Program-made: the position numbers and the translations under genes
Notes under the pieces: generated by a model
What the model was told of the DNA's origin: nothing
Databases searched by the model: none
Seen by the model: only the letters and a program-made list of their open reading frames with translations
Assembly (NCBI GenBank): GCA_021736385.1
Contig: JAIPFY010000021.1
Coordinates: 1-45,447, forward strand
Source of the DNA: Spirochaetia bacterium
Lineage (GTDB): Bacteria; Spirochaetota; Spirochaetia; CAKZLE01
Direction of reading: 5' to 3'
DNA: 45,447 nucleotides
Part shown: positions 1 through 8,382 of the stretch, piece after piece
Position numbering within the stretch: the first letter of the stretch is position 1
How the letters are laid out: every line of letters starts with the position of its first letter

Positions 1-1
1 C

Positions 2-499
2 GATCCCGATGACTGTATCACGCTCATCGCCGATTCGATCAGCACAGCCCTCTCAGAGACCTCCGGAGTCAGTGCGGTCCTCGGGACCACTGCAGGACAG
101 GGGTCGGCACTGGGAAAGACCTTCGAGCAGATCGCTGCGATCATCGACAGGGTCCGACAGCCTGAACGAGTAGGCGTCTGCATCGACAGCTGTCATATCT
201 TCGCTGCCGGATATGATATCCGCAGCCGTGAGCAGTATGAGCAGACCATGGAGGCATTCTCACGCATCATCGGCTTCGACAAGCTGATGGGAGCACATCT
301 CAATGATGCGAAGAGCACCTATGACAGCCATGTGGACAGGCATGCGAGTATCGGAAAGGGGAATATCGGATCAGAGGCCTTCACGCTGCTGATGAACGAT
401 ACCCGGTTCGATGACGTCCCGCTCATACTGGAGACCACCGATCCCGAACTCTGGGCAGAAGAGATCAAGCTGCTCACAGAATCCATACACCAGGACTGA
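2..499 (+). CDS. nfo: Endonuclease IV (AP endonuclease), 5'-truncated by window edge
   Basis: The C-terminal ~165 residues of an endonuclease IV, which cuts 5' of abasic sites in base-excision repair. The reading frame is open from base 2; the N-terminal ~120 residues lie outside the window. Compared with E. coli Nfo from memory, these metal-ligand motifs are present: CIDSCHIFAAGYD (Asp179/His182), HLNDAK (His216), VDRH (Asp229/His231) and LILETTDP (Glu261). The odd point is the segment VLGTTAGQGS at bases 80-109. E. coli has IENTAGQGS there, and its Glu145 bridges two zinc ions; here it is Gly (GGG where GAG would be expected). A point mutation, a sequencing error or a real variant are all possible. 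It is followed after 3 nt by the phosphodiesterase gene, so the two probably form an operon. Confidence 0.93.
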   Translation, partial: DPDDCITLIADSISTALSETSGVSAVLGTTAGQGSALGKTFEQIAAIIDRVRQPERVGVCIDSCHIFAAGYDIRSREQYEQTMEAFSRIIGFDKLMGAHLNDAKSTYDSHVDRHASIGKGNIGSEAFTLLMNDTRFDDVPLILETTDPELWAEEIKLLTESIHQD

Positions 500-502
500 A
501 CC

Positions 503-1288
503 ATGAAACACCATATGCCACTGTTCCCGAATGCACCCTCTCCGCTGCTGTTCGGTCATCGAGGATCACCCAGACTGGCCCCTGAGAATACCCTGCCTTC
601 GTTCGAGCTGTGCAGAGCTCCGGGGATCGACGGAATAGAACTCGATGTCCATCTGTGCGCCACAGGAGAACTGGTAGTCACACACGATGAGAACACCCTG
701 CGAGTCTCTGGATATGACGGTATCGTAGAACAGATGTCCTATGATCAGATCCGTGAACTTGATGCAGGGGCGAACTTCAGCGGCAGGGCCTATCAGCCCC
801 TGCGCATGCCGCTGCTCAGCGAAGTGTTCGAGTCTTTCGGGACCGATCTCTACTATGACATCGAACTGAAGACCGACAGGTACAGAGACACCGGCCTTGC
901 AGCGGCAGTCTACCGGATGATCAAACACCACGGGATAGAGCAGCATGCGGTGGTCTCTTCCTTCAACCCCTTTCCCGTACGATACTTCCGCCGTCATGCC
1001 GGGGATTCCATCCCTGCTGCAGTCATCTACTGCGTATGTGATGAACAGCCGAAGTTCCTCCAGAGAGGGTTCGGCAGACATCTTGCCGGATGCAGGGTAC
1101 TGAAGCCCGAACACATACAGATCACTTCTGAGCGATTTTCCCATGACAGTGGGAAGAGAGGCTATGCCGTACTTACCTGGACGGTTGATGATGCCGATGA
1201 GGCAGTCAGACTGTGTGATCTCGGGGTTGATGGGCTGATCACGAACGAACCGGGGATCATGAAGGATGTTATAGCAGCTTACCGATGA
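503..1288 (+). CDS. Glycerophosphodiester phosphodiesterase (GDPD family, cytoplasmic type)
   Basis: 261 residues. It is expected to hydrolyse glycerophosphodiesters from phospholipid turnover to glycerol-3-phosphate and an alcohol. Hallmarks visible: FGHRG (His19/Arg20), PENT near residue 28, GIELDVH near residues 44-50 (metal-binding Glu/Asp) and VVTHDE (His61). There is no signal peptide, so it resembles the cytosolic UgpQ type rather than periplasmic GlpQ. AGGA lies 7 nt before the ATG. The start is 3 nt after nfo ends, which suggests co-transcription. Its 3' end overlaps the convergent lipoprotein gene by 20 nt, so no terminator fits between them. Confidence 0.9.
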   Translation: MKHHMPLFPNAPSPLLFGHRGSPRLAPENTLPSFELCRAPGIDGIELDVHLCATGELVVTHDENTLRVSGYDGIVEQMSYDQIRELDAGANFSGRAYQPLRMPLLSEVFESFGTDLYYDIELKTDRYRDTGLAAAVYRMIKHHGIEQHAVVSSFNPFPVRYFRRHAGDSIPAAVIYCVCDEQPKFLQRGFGRHLAGCRVLKPEHIQITSERFSHDSGKRGYAVLTWTVDDADEAVRLCDLGVDGLITNEPGIMKDVIAAYR

Positions 1289-2693
1289 CAAGAGAGGCAG
1301 CGACCTGGCCGAACCGCTTGAATGCAGCGGTGACCGCCAGATCACTGGTGAGGCCTACCCCGTTCGCAGCGAACTCACCGGTCTGCGCATAGAGACTGCC
1401 GTCTTTGAGCGAATAGACCCGGGCAGACCCTTTGATCGAGGCGACATAGCGATCACCGGACTTCACGACCGAATGGACCCCGGCACTGCCGATCACGGCG
1501 ATGCTGCGGGTATCGGCGAAGTTGGCACGTGCGAACTGAAGGACCTTCGACTCAGTACCGAGGTCGTTATTGGGGTCGATCCGGTTCGCATAGATACCAT
1601 CCTGCTGCAGCATCTCGATGAGCGAATCAAGAGATGCTGTTGCTGTGAGCAGAGTACCATTCTTGCTGTAATCCAGCATCGATGCGACGATGACCGAACC
1701 GGCGACCTCCGAGGTGATGCTGAAAGGGACCTCCAGCCGTTTATCGACGATGATCTTTCGCATCTCAGTCACATACACATCATCCGCCCCGACAGTATCA
1801 CTGAGCTCTTCAACGATCTCACTCAAGTCGAAATACATCGTGAAGGTACCGCTCCCGCGGAAGTTCGTATGCGAAGGGGTGAAAGAGACCAGCCCCTTGG
1901 TATCAGTGCTCTGCTTCAGTTCCTCCTGCCGTACGTTCCCTGCGGCATTCTTGACCGGGAACACAGCCTTTACCGGGAAGGATACGATCTTGGGTGCGAA
2001 GATACCGGTCCCGCGGGTGACCCGTGCGTGGAACGAACCCTGCATATCATCGGTATCAGTCAGCTGAAAGTTGAGCCCCATGAGTACGGAGATCGCTTCG
2101 TCCATCAGCCCTTCATACCGTGCCTTCGAAGCTGCAAGTGGTGACTGATAGGCTTCTGCGGCAGCTTTCAGGTAGAGCCTGAAGGCATTATAGTCATCCT
2201 GCCGCTTATAGGATGCTTTCGCCTCTGATTCGGGTGCATCTATCTTACTCTCATCAGCCCTGATGTTGTCGAGGTTCGCCCGGACTAGCGTGCTGATGGT
2301 CTTCCGATTGGCCTCTGCAAGCAGATGGATCGTCAGGATACCGTTCTCCACCTTCTGGAACTCTTTGGTGATCGTCAGATCCAGCTCACCAAGTGCCTGA
2401 GACTGCAGCAGTTCACGCTTGTACAGGTCATGGACATCATAGCCGAGGAATTCGGAGATCTCATCAAGCAGTCCCTGCTGAGCTGCCTGACGTGCAGTCA
2501 TCTCGTTGCCGTCAGCATCGGACCCCTGGCCGGTGAAATAGATCTTCGTGAGGGTATTGGACGGCTTCTCTATGACCCAGACCGGGACATCCTGTACCCA
2601 TGCACGCAGGGAGGAACAGCCGGTAAGGCTTATCATCACAACCGCCAGTATGGCAATGAACACCATCTGCTTACGGTTCTTTCGCATCATCAT
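1269..2693 (-). CDS. Predicted lipoprotein, LPP20-like N-terminal region
   Basis: 474 residues. A basic N-terminus, a hydrophobic stretch and the lipobox ISLTGC (Cys26) mark an exported lipoprotein. Residues ~35-140 (VPVWV, YFTGQGSDADG, then an Ala-rich helix ARQAAQQGLLDEI) resemble LPP20/FlgP-type lipoproteins. Residues ~230-310 look like an immunoglobulin-like beta segment. The C-terminal third contains IAVIGSAGVHSVVKSGDRYVA followed by a repeat-like SLYAQTGEFAANGVG. A strong Shine-Dalgarno AAGGAGG sits just upstream of three consecutive ATG codons; the second (2690) has the best spacing, so the true start is uncertain by 1-2 codons. It follows the next lipoprotein gene by 14 nt, with the SD placed right after that gene's stop, so co-translation is likely. 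Function unknown; envelope role inferred. Confidence 0.8.
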   Translation of the reverse strand: MMMRKNRKQMVFIAILAVVMISLTGCSSLRAWVQDVPVWVIEKPSNTLTKIYFTGQGSDADGNEMTARQAAQQGLLDEISEFLGYDVHDLYKRELLQSQALGELDLTITKEFQKVENGILTIHLLAEANRKTISTLVRANLDNIRADESKIDAPESEAKASYKRQDDYNAFRLYLKAAAEAYQSPLAASKARYEGLMDEAISVLMGLNFQLTDTDDMQGSFHARVTRGTGIFAPKIVSFPVKAVFPVKNAAGNVRQEELKQSTDTKGLVSFTPSHTNFRGSGTFTMYFDLSEIVEELSDTVGADDVYVTEMRKIIVDKRLEVPFSITSEVAGSVIVASMLDYSKNGTLLTATASLDSLIEMLQQDGIYANRIDPNNDLGTESKVLQFARANFADTRSIAVIGSAGVHSVVKSGDRYVASIKGSARVYSLKDGSLYAQTGEFAANGVGLTSDLAVTAAFKRFGQVAASLVIGKLL

Positions 2694-2707
2694 ACGACCT
2701 CCTTAGG

Positions 2708-4018
2708 TCACTGACCGCTGTGAAACGTCAGCGAGTCACCTCTCTGATAGACCAGATACAATCCCTGCAGTTCTGAGAACTGCAGCGCCGCCTCATACAC
2801 CAGATCTGCGAACTCATCGATCGTTCCGGAGAAGGTGACGGCATAGCGGGATTCTTCGACTGAGAACGAGGTACGCTGAAGGGATCCCACTCGTGCTGCA
2901 AGTACCTGCTGGAAAGCCCTCATCACCTTGTCATCATAGGTCTTCATGATGATCAGTTCGTAGGAACTCCCACGCTGTGCATCCGAGGTGAAGTAGGCAG
3001 AGGCCTTACCCATGATATCATACATGCCCTTCTCCACACCTTCAGCGACCGCCCGTTCGAGAGCTGAGCTCCTGGTGTTCGCCTGTACCGGTTCATCCGT
3101 CTGGATGAAGGAACTGCCCCGACCCTCTGCCGTCGATGCATTGAAGATACTCAGAGAGACTGAAGAATCCGCATAATAACTACCGCCGCGGGCATAGCTC
3201 GAAGTGCTCACCGCAACATCGATATAGTAGTCTGCATGCAGTCTCGAGGCGATCCACCTCAGCATGGAGGTCCCGCCGGTCTCTTCGGTATAGGCATATT
3301 CCTGATCGAGCTTGACCGACTCGATCTGCTTCAGATCGATGTAGGTGAAGCCGATCGAGGAGAGGTAGCTGTTCGCCGAGAGCACAGCCGTCCTGGCAGT
3401 GAACGGATCGGAGACCTGCTGCTCATCATAATAGACGAGAAAGGTGGGTTTGTAGCCCGAGCTCCAATCCGGACCGACCGGACCGAGGACATCAGAGAGC
3501 GCTGCCTGCTGCTGATAATCAAGCGGCTGCTGATCGGGAAGTCTCAGTGTGATCGATGCATCTATCAAGCCTCCAAGGATCCCCCTGCTCTGCAGCAGCT
3601 TCGAGAGCTCTGGCAGCAGCAGCCGTGCTGAGATGAGCACGGAGTAGGTACCATTGTCATAATCCCAGTCGATCTCATCGAGCGTCGAGGTCAGGATGAA
3701 CGACCGTACATTCACTTCAGTAGCAATCAGCCGTTCGATCTGTTCACGATAGATCATCCCGCTGTCACCGAGAGCCAGTGAAGCCGCTCGCTGCAGCGCA
3801 TCACCGATCGCATCATCCTGAGCCGCACTCCTGCTGGCCCCAGTACCGTATCCGTAGAAGAGCGGGACACTCACCCCGTCAGCTACGGTGTTCCCCCCCT
3901 CTGACTGCTCCTCTCCAAGCTGGTACCTCTGTCCTGTATAGACTGAGTAACACCCTGAAAGGGAGACGATCATCAGTACCGTCATCACTACTATCATCAA
4001 TTTGCTGAATCTCATCAT
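2708..4018 (-). CDS. Predicted lipoprotein with LPP20-like region
   Basis: 436 residues with a signal sequence and lipobox VSLSGC (Cys23). After a Gly/Glu-rich linker, residues ~50-130 (FYGYGTGASRSAAQDDAIGDAL..) show the glycine turn followed by Ala-rich helix seen in LPP20-like lipoproteins. Residues ~245-320 (ADYYIDVAVSTSSYARGGSY..) look like a CsgG/FlgO-type alpha-beta region, and a final ~100-residue domain ends the protein. These assignments rest on pattern resemblance only. SD-like GATGAGG precedes the ATG. It is the first gene of the lipoprotein pair and lies 117 nt downstream of the outer-membrane-like gene, with a candidate promoter in the gap. It probably acts with its neighbour in the outer membrane or periplasm; the exact role is unknown. 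Confidence 0.78.
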   Translation of the reverse strand: MMRFSKLMIVVMTVLMIVSLSGCYSVYTGQRYQLGEEQSEGGNTVADGVSVPLFYGYGTGASRSAAQDDAIGDALQRAASLALGDSGMIYREQIERLIATEVNVRSFILTSTLDEIDWDYDNGTYSVLISARLLLPELSKLLQSRGILGGLIDASITLRLPDQQPLDYQQQAALSDVLGPVGPDWSSGYKPTFLVYYDEQQVSDPFTARTAVLSANSYLSSIGFTYIDLKQIESVKLDQEYAYTEETGGTSMLRWIASRLHADYYIDVAVSTSSYARGGSYYADSSVSLSIFNASTAEGRGSSFIQTDEPVQANTRSSALERAVAEGVEKGMYDIMGKASAYFTSDAQRGSSYELIIMKTYDDKVMRAFQQVLAARVGSLQRTSFSVEESRYAVTFSGTIDEFADLVYEAALQFSELQGLYLVYQRGDSLTFHSGQ

Positions 4019-4042
4019 TAGACCTCATCTGTTCCTTGAGTT

Positions 4043-4081
4043 ATTATACCGATCATGGTGCTATGCACACCTTTCTGTCAA
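4043..4081 (-). promoter_or_regulatory. Candidate promoter for the lipoprotein pair
   Basis: On the minus strand a perfect TTGACA lies at 4081-4076 and a perfect TATAAT at 4048-4043. They are 27 nt apart, too far for one sigma-70 promoter. TTGACA could pair with CATGAT 18 nt downstream, or TATAAT could act with a poor -35. A promoter here is likely because the gap is AT-rich and follows a gene end, but the hexamer pairing is uncertain. Confidence 0.4.
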
Positions 4082-4135
4082 ACGGGTTCTCCCGCATGGT
4101 CCTGCAGCATAATACCCTTATACCTATAGACCCGT

Positions 4136-5323
4136 CTACCACCTGAAAGTTACAGCAGGTGCAGCAAAAAACAGACTCCGCAACGGTTCTGCTGATACTG
4201 TGCAGTAGGTCATACGATACCCGGCATGCAGAGCCAGTTCCCACCTGCTGTCCAGATACCACCCCACAGCCCCATGGAAGGAGGCGCTGTAGAGCAGACT
4301 GTCCTCAAGTGGCCCGGACGGCGAGAGCAGAAGGCCGAGCCCCAGATCAGCTCCGGTCTCGAACCAGAGGGCAGCAGCTGACCACGGCCTGTCCCGGTCA
4401 TACCTGCCGCCGGGTTCGAATCGGGAACTGAAGCCCTGGGTGATCTCCATGCTCACCCCGGAGGTATCGGTATATGTCGGAGAGGAGATGGTCTTCCAGC
4501 CGATACTCAGATCGAGTCCGGTATGATAGCGGAAGCGATCTGCCGAGGAGCCGCTCGTATGGCGGATCGAGAGTGTACTCGAACTGAGGCTCTGCTGCAG
4601 CTGGAGACCAAGCGCCCTCCTGGGCTTCTGCCCTGCAGGATGCACAGCAGTCCCGACATACAGCGGTACATCGCTATAGTTTGTCATGAGTTCCGCATAC
4701 CCCCCCTCTCCCTGATGGACGACGGTGAGCATGGCACGTTCATCACCGCTGTCAGGATCGATGACTGTGAGGGTCTCTCCGCGTTGCAGCTGAGCAGCAT
4801 CGTTACAGCGGACCGAAAGATAGCCATTGAAGGTGGTGCTGATCATCTGGACCGGCAGCTGCTCGAGCACTGATGCAATGGTATACCCGATTTCGATCGC
4901 GTACCGCTCCATCGCCCTGGTGATGGCATGATCGAGCCGGTCACTCACACCGATCGAGGTAAACTCCATCCGATGCGTCCCGAGCTCTCCGGAGACCTCC
5001 CAGGTGATCTCGAGGGTCACGGATTGTGAGCCGTCTTTCCGATCATAGCTGCTCTGAGCCGCCTTCAGCTCCGGGATGATCTGCTGCGTCCACGGCTGCT
5101 GCCCATCTGTGGTGATCCGATAGAGATAGAGTCTGCGAAGAGCTTGTACGGTCACAGGCTGCAGCTCTGGGAGGAGCCGATCGAGGAGCTCCTGAGAGAT
5201 CTGCTCACTCTCCGGTGCGGCACTGATGCCTTGTTCGACGAAGACGAGTCCCTGCGCAGCGTGAACTGACATCACACTGAGGAAGATGAGCAGAAGGCTG
5301 ATCTTCCATCGCCTTTCATTCAT
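4136..5323 (-). CDS. Predicted outer-membrane protein with C-terminal beta-barrel-like region
   Basis: 395 residues with a Sec signal peptide (MNERRWKISLLLIFLSV, then VHA-A cleavage). Residues ~25-215 form a soluble domain (SEQISQELLDRLLPEL.. DHAITRAMERYAIEIG). From ~235 on there are alternating polar/hydrophobic strands (SLSSSTLSIRH, HTGLDLSIGWKT, GADLGLGLLL, LALHAGYRMTY), and the protein ends in VTFRW, an aromatic terminus typical of Bam-assembled barrels. I recognise no named family. Its ATG overlaps the pepT stop (ATGA), so it is translationally coupled to pepT. A soluble periplasmic domain joined to a small barrel would fit an envelope assembly or surface anchoring factor; this is inference. 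Confidence 0.75.
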   Translation of the reverse strand: MNERRWKISLLLIFLSVMSVHAAQGLVFVEQGISAAPESEQISQELLDRLLPELQPVTVQALRRLYLYRITTDGQQPWTQQIIPELKAAQSSYDRKDGSQSVTLEITWEVSGELGTHRMEFTSIGVSDRLDHAITRAMERYAIEIGYTIASVLEQLPVQMISTTFNGYLSVRCNDAAQLQRGETLTVIDPDSGDERAMLTVVHQGEGGYAELMTNYSDVPLYVGTAVHPAGQKPRRALGLQLQQSLSSSTLSIRHTSGSSADRFRYHTGLDLSIGWKTISSPTYTDTSGVSMEITQGFSSRFEPGGRYDRDRPWSAAALWFETGADLGLGLLLSPSGPLEDSLLYSASFHGAVGWYLDSRWELALHAGYRMTYCTVSAEPLRSLFFAAPAVTFRW

Positions 5324-6570
5324 GCCTGCTCACTGCTCCAGAGGTGTATCAGGGTATCGATCACCACTGCCGCCTCAACCATCGCAGGGACAGCGACCCA
5401 TTCGAATCTGCTGTGAAAGTTGACCCCTCCTGCAAAGATATTCGGTGCAGGGATGCCCATCTCACTGAGCCGGGCTCCATCAGTCCCTCCCCGGATAGGC
5501 TGCATGATCGGTGTGATCCCTGCACGCTCGACAGCCTGCTGCAGTTTCTCCATGACCAGAGGATCCTTTGATACATACTCTGCCATATTGACATACTGCT
5601 TGATCACCTTGAGATCGACCTTCCCGGCAGCAGAACTCTCCTGCACCGCATGTGCAGTAGCTTCGACGACCCGGATCCTCCGTTCCATGCCAGAAGCTTC
5701 GAAGTCCCGCAGGTTCATGATGAGCGTACAGGAGGAGGAGTCTCCGGAGATCTCCCCGAGATAGTAGTACCCCTCTCGTTCATCGGTGGTCTCAGGACTC
5801 TCAGACTGGGGTATCATCATGCAGAAGCGGTTTGCCATCGTGATGGCATTGACCATTCTCCCTCGTGCCGCCCCGGGATGGTACATGACCCCGGTGAAGG
5901 TGATGTCGACCCGGTTCGCATGGAAGCACTCTGATTCTATCTCCCCGCTGCGACCTCCATCCATCGTATAGCAGCATCGGGCATGCAGCTGTTCCAGAGG
6001 GAATCCGTCCATCCCGTGTCCGGTCTCCTCATCGGCAGTGAAGATGATCTCGAGCGCTCCGTGCCGGATCTCAGGATGATCATGGTAGTACTGCAGTACG
6101 GCCATGATCTCAGCGACCCCCGCCTTGTCATCCGCACCGAGGAGCGTCCTGCCGTCAGTGGTGATGATGGTGCTTCCCACGTATTTCTTCAGCAGCGGAT
6201 TGTCGGCTGTCGTGAGGGTCCACTGGTCTCCCAGCGGTATATCAGACCCGTCATAGGCTTCGATGATCTGTGGTCTGACACCGTTCCCGGGCATATCTGG
6301 AGAAGTGTCCACATGCGCCATGAACCCGATGACCGGCGGCTGCGCGGATCCCGGGATGTTCGAAGGGATCCTCGCGATGAGAAATCCGTCTGCATTGAGT
6401 AAGACATCCTCGAGTCCGAGCTCTTTGAGTTCTTTGACGAGCAGGTGCAGCAGGTCCCACTGCCCTGCTGTCGAAGGTTTCGTTGCGATATGGTCATCAG
6501 ACCTGGTATCGATCGCCGTATAGCGAAGGAATCTCTCTACGATAAGCTGTTCGATCGTTGCTGTGTTCAT
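5320..6570 (-). CDS. pepT: Peptidase T (tripeptide aminopeptidase, M20B)
   Basis: 416 residues, the usual length of PepT, a cytosolic zinc aminopeptidase that removes the N-terminal residue of tripeptides. Motifs visible: AHVDTSPD (Zn His plus catalytic Asp), LGADDKAGVAEIM (bridging Asp), ADEETGHGMDG (catalytic Glu-Glu pair), YTMDGG, HPGAARGRMVNA, RGGTDGARLSEMG and NIFAGGVNFHSRFEWV (last Zn His). The start at 6570 was chosen because AGGAG lies 7 nt upstream and the protein begins MNTATIEQL as the family does; an upstream in-frame extension runs into the hexosaminidase gene and lacks family similarity. It starts 16 nt after the hexosaminidase stop and overlaps the outer-membrane protein gene by 4 nt. 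Confidence 0.96.
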   Translation of the reverse strand: MNTATIEQLIVERFLRYTAIDTRSDDHIATKPSTAGQWDLLHLLVKELKELGLEDVLLNADGFLIARIPSNIPGSAQPPVIGFMAHVDTSPDMPGNGVRPQIIEAYDGSDIPLGDQWTLTTADNPLLKKYVGSTIITTDGRTLLGADDKAGVAEIMAVLQYYHDHPEIRHGALEIIFTADEETGHGMDGFPLEQLHARCCYTMDGGRSGEIESECFHANRVDITFTGVMYHPGAARGRMVNAITMANRFCMMIPQSESPETTDEREGYYYLGEISGDSSSCTLIMNLRDFEASGMERRIRVVEATAHAVQESSAAGKVDLKVIKQYVNMAEYVSKDPLVMEKLQQAVERAGITPIMQPIRGGTDGARLSEMGIPAPNIFAGGVNFHSRFEWVAVPAMVEAAVVIDTLIHLWSSEQA

Positions 6571-6586
6571 GGTATACTCCTGATAG

Positions 6587-8218
6587 CTACTGCTGTTCAT
6601 AATAGCGCTGTTCGGCTGCAGTGTCATCCGAAAGATGACCGAAGCCCCGTAGACGTCTGAGAATCGGGGGGGCCCAGGCTTCCCTTCTCGCAGAACTGAC
6701 CCCCACATCATGCAGCAGAGGAAGGAATGTTTCAAGGCGTGAGAGGAAATCATGGTAGTCATGTGTGCTCAATCCATCCCACGCACGATCTGCCATGGCG
6801 GTACTCCGGGGAAAGGTCTGCCAGAAGAGACGGTCGGGAGTATCGATCCATTCACTCCAGATGGGCATCTCGAATCCGAGGACAGCATCCTGAACACGGC
6901 TGTCATCTGACAGATCTCTGCTGATGCTGCGGGGAATGAGTCGGTAGGCCTTCTTCAGGGGTATCACGGCATAGGACTGGTCGAGATACGCATGGAAGTA
7001 TTCAGACAGGATCACTTGCCGCCCGGTAGAGATCGCCTCTCGCATTCGCTTGATCCGACCTTTGAGCGGCATCCAGAACTGTACGACAGGACCCTCGGAG
7101 GTGATCTCACCGTCGATGATCTCATTCCATCCGATGGGTATCTTCCCCTCTGCTTCGACCATCGATGAGACCTCACGGGTGAACCAGTCCTGCAGAGCCC
7201 GGTAGGAACCGATCCCGTGTTCTTTCATATGATCAGCACATACCCGGCAGGACTTCCACTGGGTGGTAGGGACCTCATCCCCTCCGATATGGACCCAGGG
7301 ACCGGGAAAGAGGGTGCAGACTTCTCTGATGACCTTCCTGACGAAATCCATGCTCTCCTGAGAGCCTACACACAGTACATGGTCGAAGATCCCGAAGGTC
7401 GTGGGGACTTCCAGCTTCTGCCGGCGGCAGCTCATCTCCGGATACGCTGCGATGGCAGCTGATGCATGTCCGGGAAGGTCGATCTCAGGGATCACGACGA
7501 TCCCTCGTGCTGAAGCATATGAGATGATGACTCTCACGTCCTCTGCGGTATAGAACCCGGCATGGGGGATCCCTTCGAAGGTCACGCTCTTACGCCCTCC
7601 TGTCCGGGTGTCGCTGCGCATCGACCCGATCTCTGTGAGCCTGGGATAACAGGTGAGCTGGAGCCGCCAGCCCTGGTCGTCGGTCAGATGCCAGTGGAAG
7701 CGATTGAGTTTCTGCAGGACCATCGCATCAAGAAGTCTCTTGATGATCTCGACGGAGAAGAAATGTCTGCTGCAGTCAAGCATGAGACCGCGCCAGGAGT
7801 AGATACTGTAGTCTATGATCTCGACCGGGTCGATGTATCGGTCCGTATGAAGGATCTGTTTGAGCGTCTGCACCGCATAGAGCGCCCCCTCGGGTTCGAT
7901 GAACATGATCTCGATGCCCTCTCTGGAGAGCTTCATGCAGTACCAGGAGGTGATATCGATCCGGTCGATCCCCAGGACCGTCTCCCGAGGCACCTGAGTA
8001 CAGCTGATCTGGTGATCCTGCGGAGTCTGTTGGACTGCAAGCTCTTCTCCTGCCCGAAAGAGTCCCTGCAGCTCTTCGTGCACCTGAATCATGACCGGAA
8101 ACTCCAGCACAGCCTCATCCATGACATACAGCAGCCCTGTCAACGAGAAGACATCAAGCACTCCAGCTGATGAGTCGACCGAATGAAGCTCTTTGGGTCT
8201 GGGAATGATCTTATACAT
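6587..8218 (-). CDS. Beta-N-acetylhexosaminidase (GH20)
   Basis: 543 residues. It is expected to remove terminal GlcNAc/GalNAc from glycans by substrate-assisted catalysis. An N-terminal GH20b-like domain (residues ~1-135) precedes the TIM barrel, with SWRGLMLDCSRHF, NRFHWHLTDDQGWR, IPEIDLPGHA and the catalytic Asp314-Glu315 in HIGGDEVP. There is no signal peptide, so it probably acts in the cytoplasm on imported oligosaccharides. The start at 8218 has AAGGAGT 8 nt upstream; an in-frame ATG at 8281 lies inside the predicted promoter and is unlikely. It is first in the cluster with pepT and the outer-membrane-like protein, so the unit combines glycan and peptide salvage with an envelope protein. 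Confidence 0.93.
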   Translation of the reverse strand: MYKIIPRPKELHSVDSSAGVLDVFSLTGLLYVMDEAVLEFPVMIQVHEELQGLFRAGEELAVQQTPQDHQISCTQVPRETVLGIDRIDITSWYCMKLSREGIEIMFIEPEGALYAVQTLKQILHTDRYIDPVEIIDYSIYSWRGLMLDCSRHFFSVEIIKRLLDAMVLQKLNRFHWHLTDDQGWRLQLTCYPRLTEIGSMRSDTRTGGRKSVTFEGIPHAGFYTAEDVRVIISYASARGIVVIPEIDLPGHASAAIAAYPEMSCRRQKLEVPTTFGIFDHVLCVGSQESMDFVRKVIREVCTLFPGPWVHIGGDEVPTTQWKSCRVCADHMKEHGIGSYRALQDWFTREVSSMVEAEGKIPIGWNEIIDGEITSEGPVVQFWMPLKGRIKRMREAISTGRQVILSEYFHAYLDQSYAVIPLKKAYRLIPRSISRDLSDDSRVQDAVLGFEMPIWSEWIDTPDRLFWQTFPRSTAMADRAWDGLSTHDYHDFLSRLETFLPLLHDVGVSSARREAWAPPILRRLRGFGHLSDDTAAEQRYYEQQ

Positions 8219-8272
8219 GGCTGCGACTCCTTGAGGATTCCCGTTGAGAAAGGAAACCGGGTTCACCTTGAA

Positions 8273-8301
8273 ATCATACATCCATGTAGTGTGTTAGTAA
8301 A
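8273..8301 (-). promoter_or_regulatory. Candidate sigma-70 promoter for hexosaminidase-pepT operon
   Basis: Minus strand: TTTACT (8301-8296), 17-nt spacer, TATGAT (8278-8273, 5/6 match) preceded by TG. The predicted transcript starts near 8266, about 48 nt before the ATG at 8218, and includes the AAGGAGT ribosome-binding site. Confidence 0.5.
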
Positions 8302-8382
8302 GGAATCCATTGCCGAAGAGATCATTTCATCCCTCGTCCCCTGCAGGCTGTCATGCTCGGTCATGACGAAGAGTGTTCGAAC

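Noticed and set aside
1473..2144. A long plus-strand open frame (223 codons) opposite the lipoprotein gene
   Set aside because: It is antisense to a protein with lipobox and SD, has no SD of its own and low-complexity charged composition; treated as a shadow. Similar shadows opposite fhs, trpD, trpE and the TrpC/F gene were dropped for the same reason.
4043..4081. TTGACA and TATAAT read as one consensus promoter
   Set aside because: The hexamers are 27 nt apart, too far for a single sigma-70 promoter; kept only as a low-confidence promoter region.
4405..4425. A GGTTCGAATC-like string resembling a tRNA T-loop
   Set aside because: It lies inside the outer-membrane-like CDS (encoding RFEPGG) and no cloverleaf can be built around it.
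6571..6762. N-terminal extension of peptidase T
   Set aside because: It overlaps the hexosaminidase coding region, has no SD, and the family start MNTATIEQL with a good SD lies at 6570.
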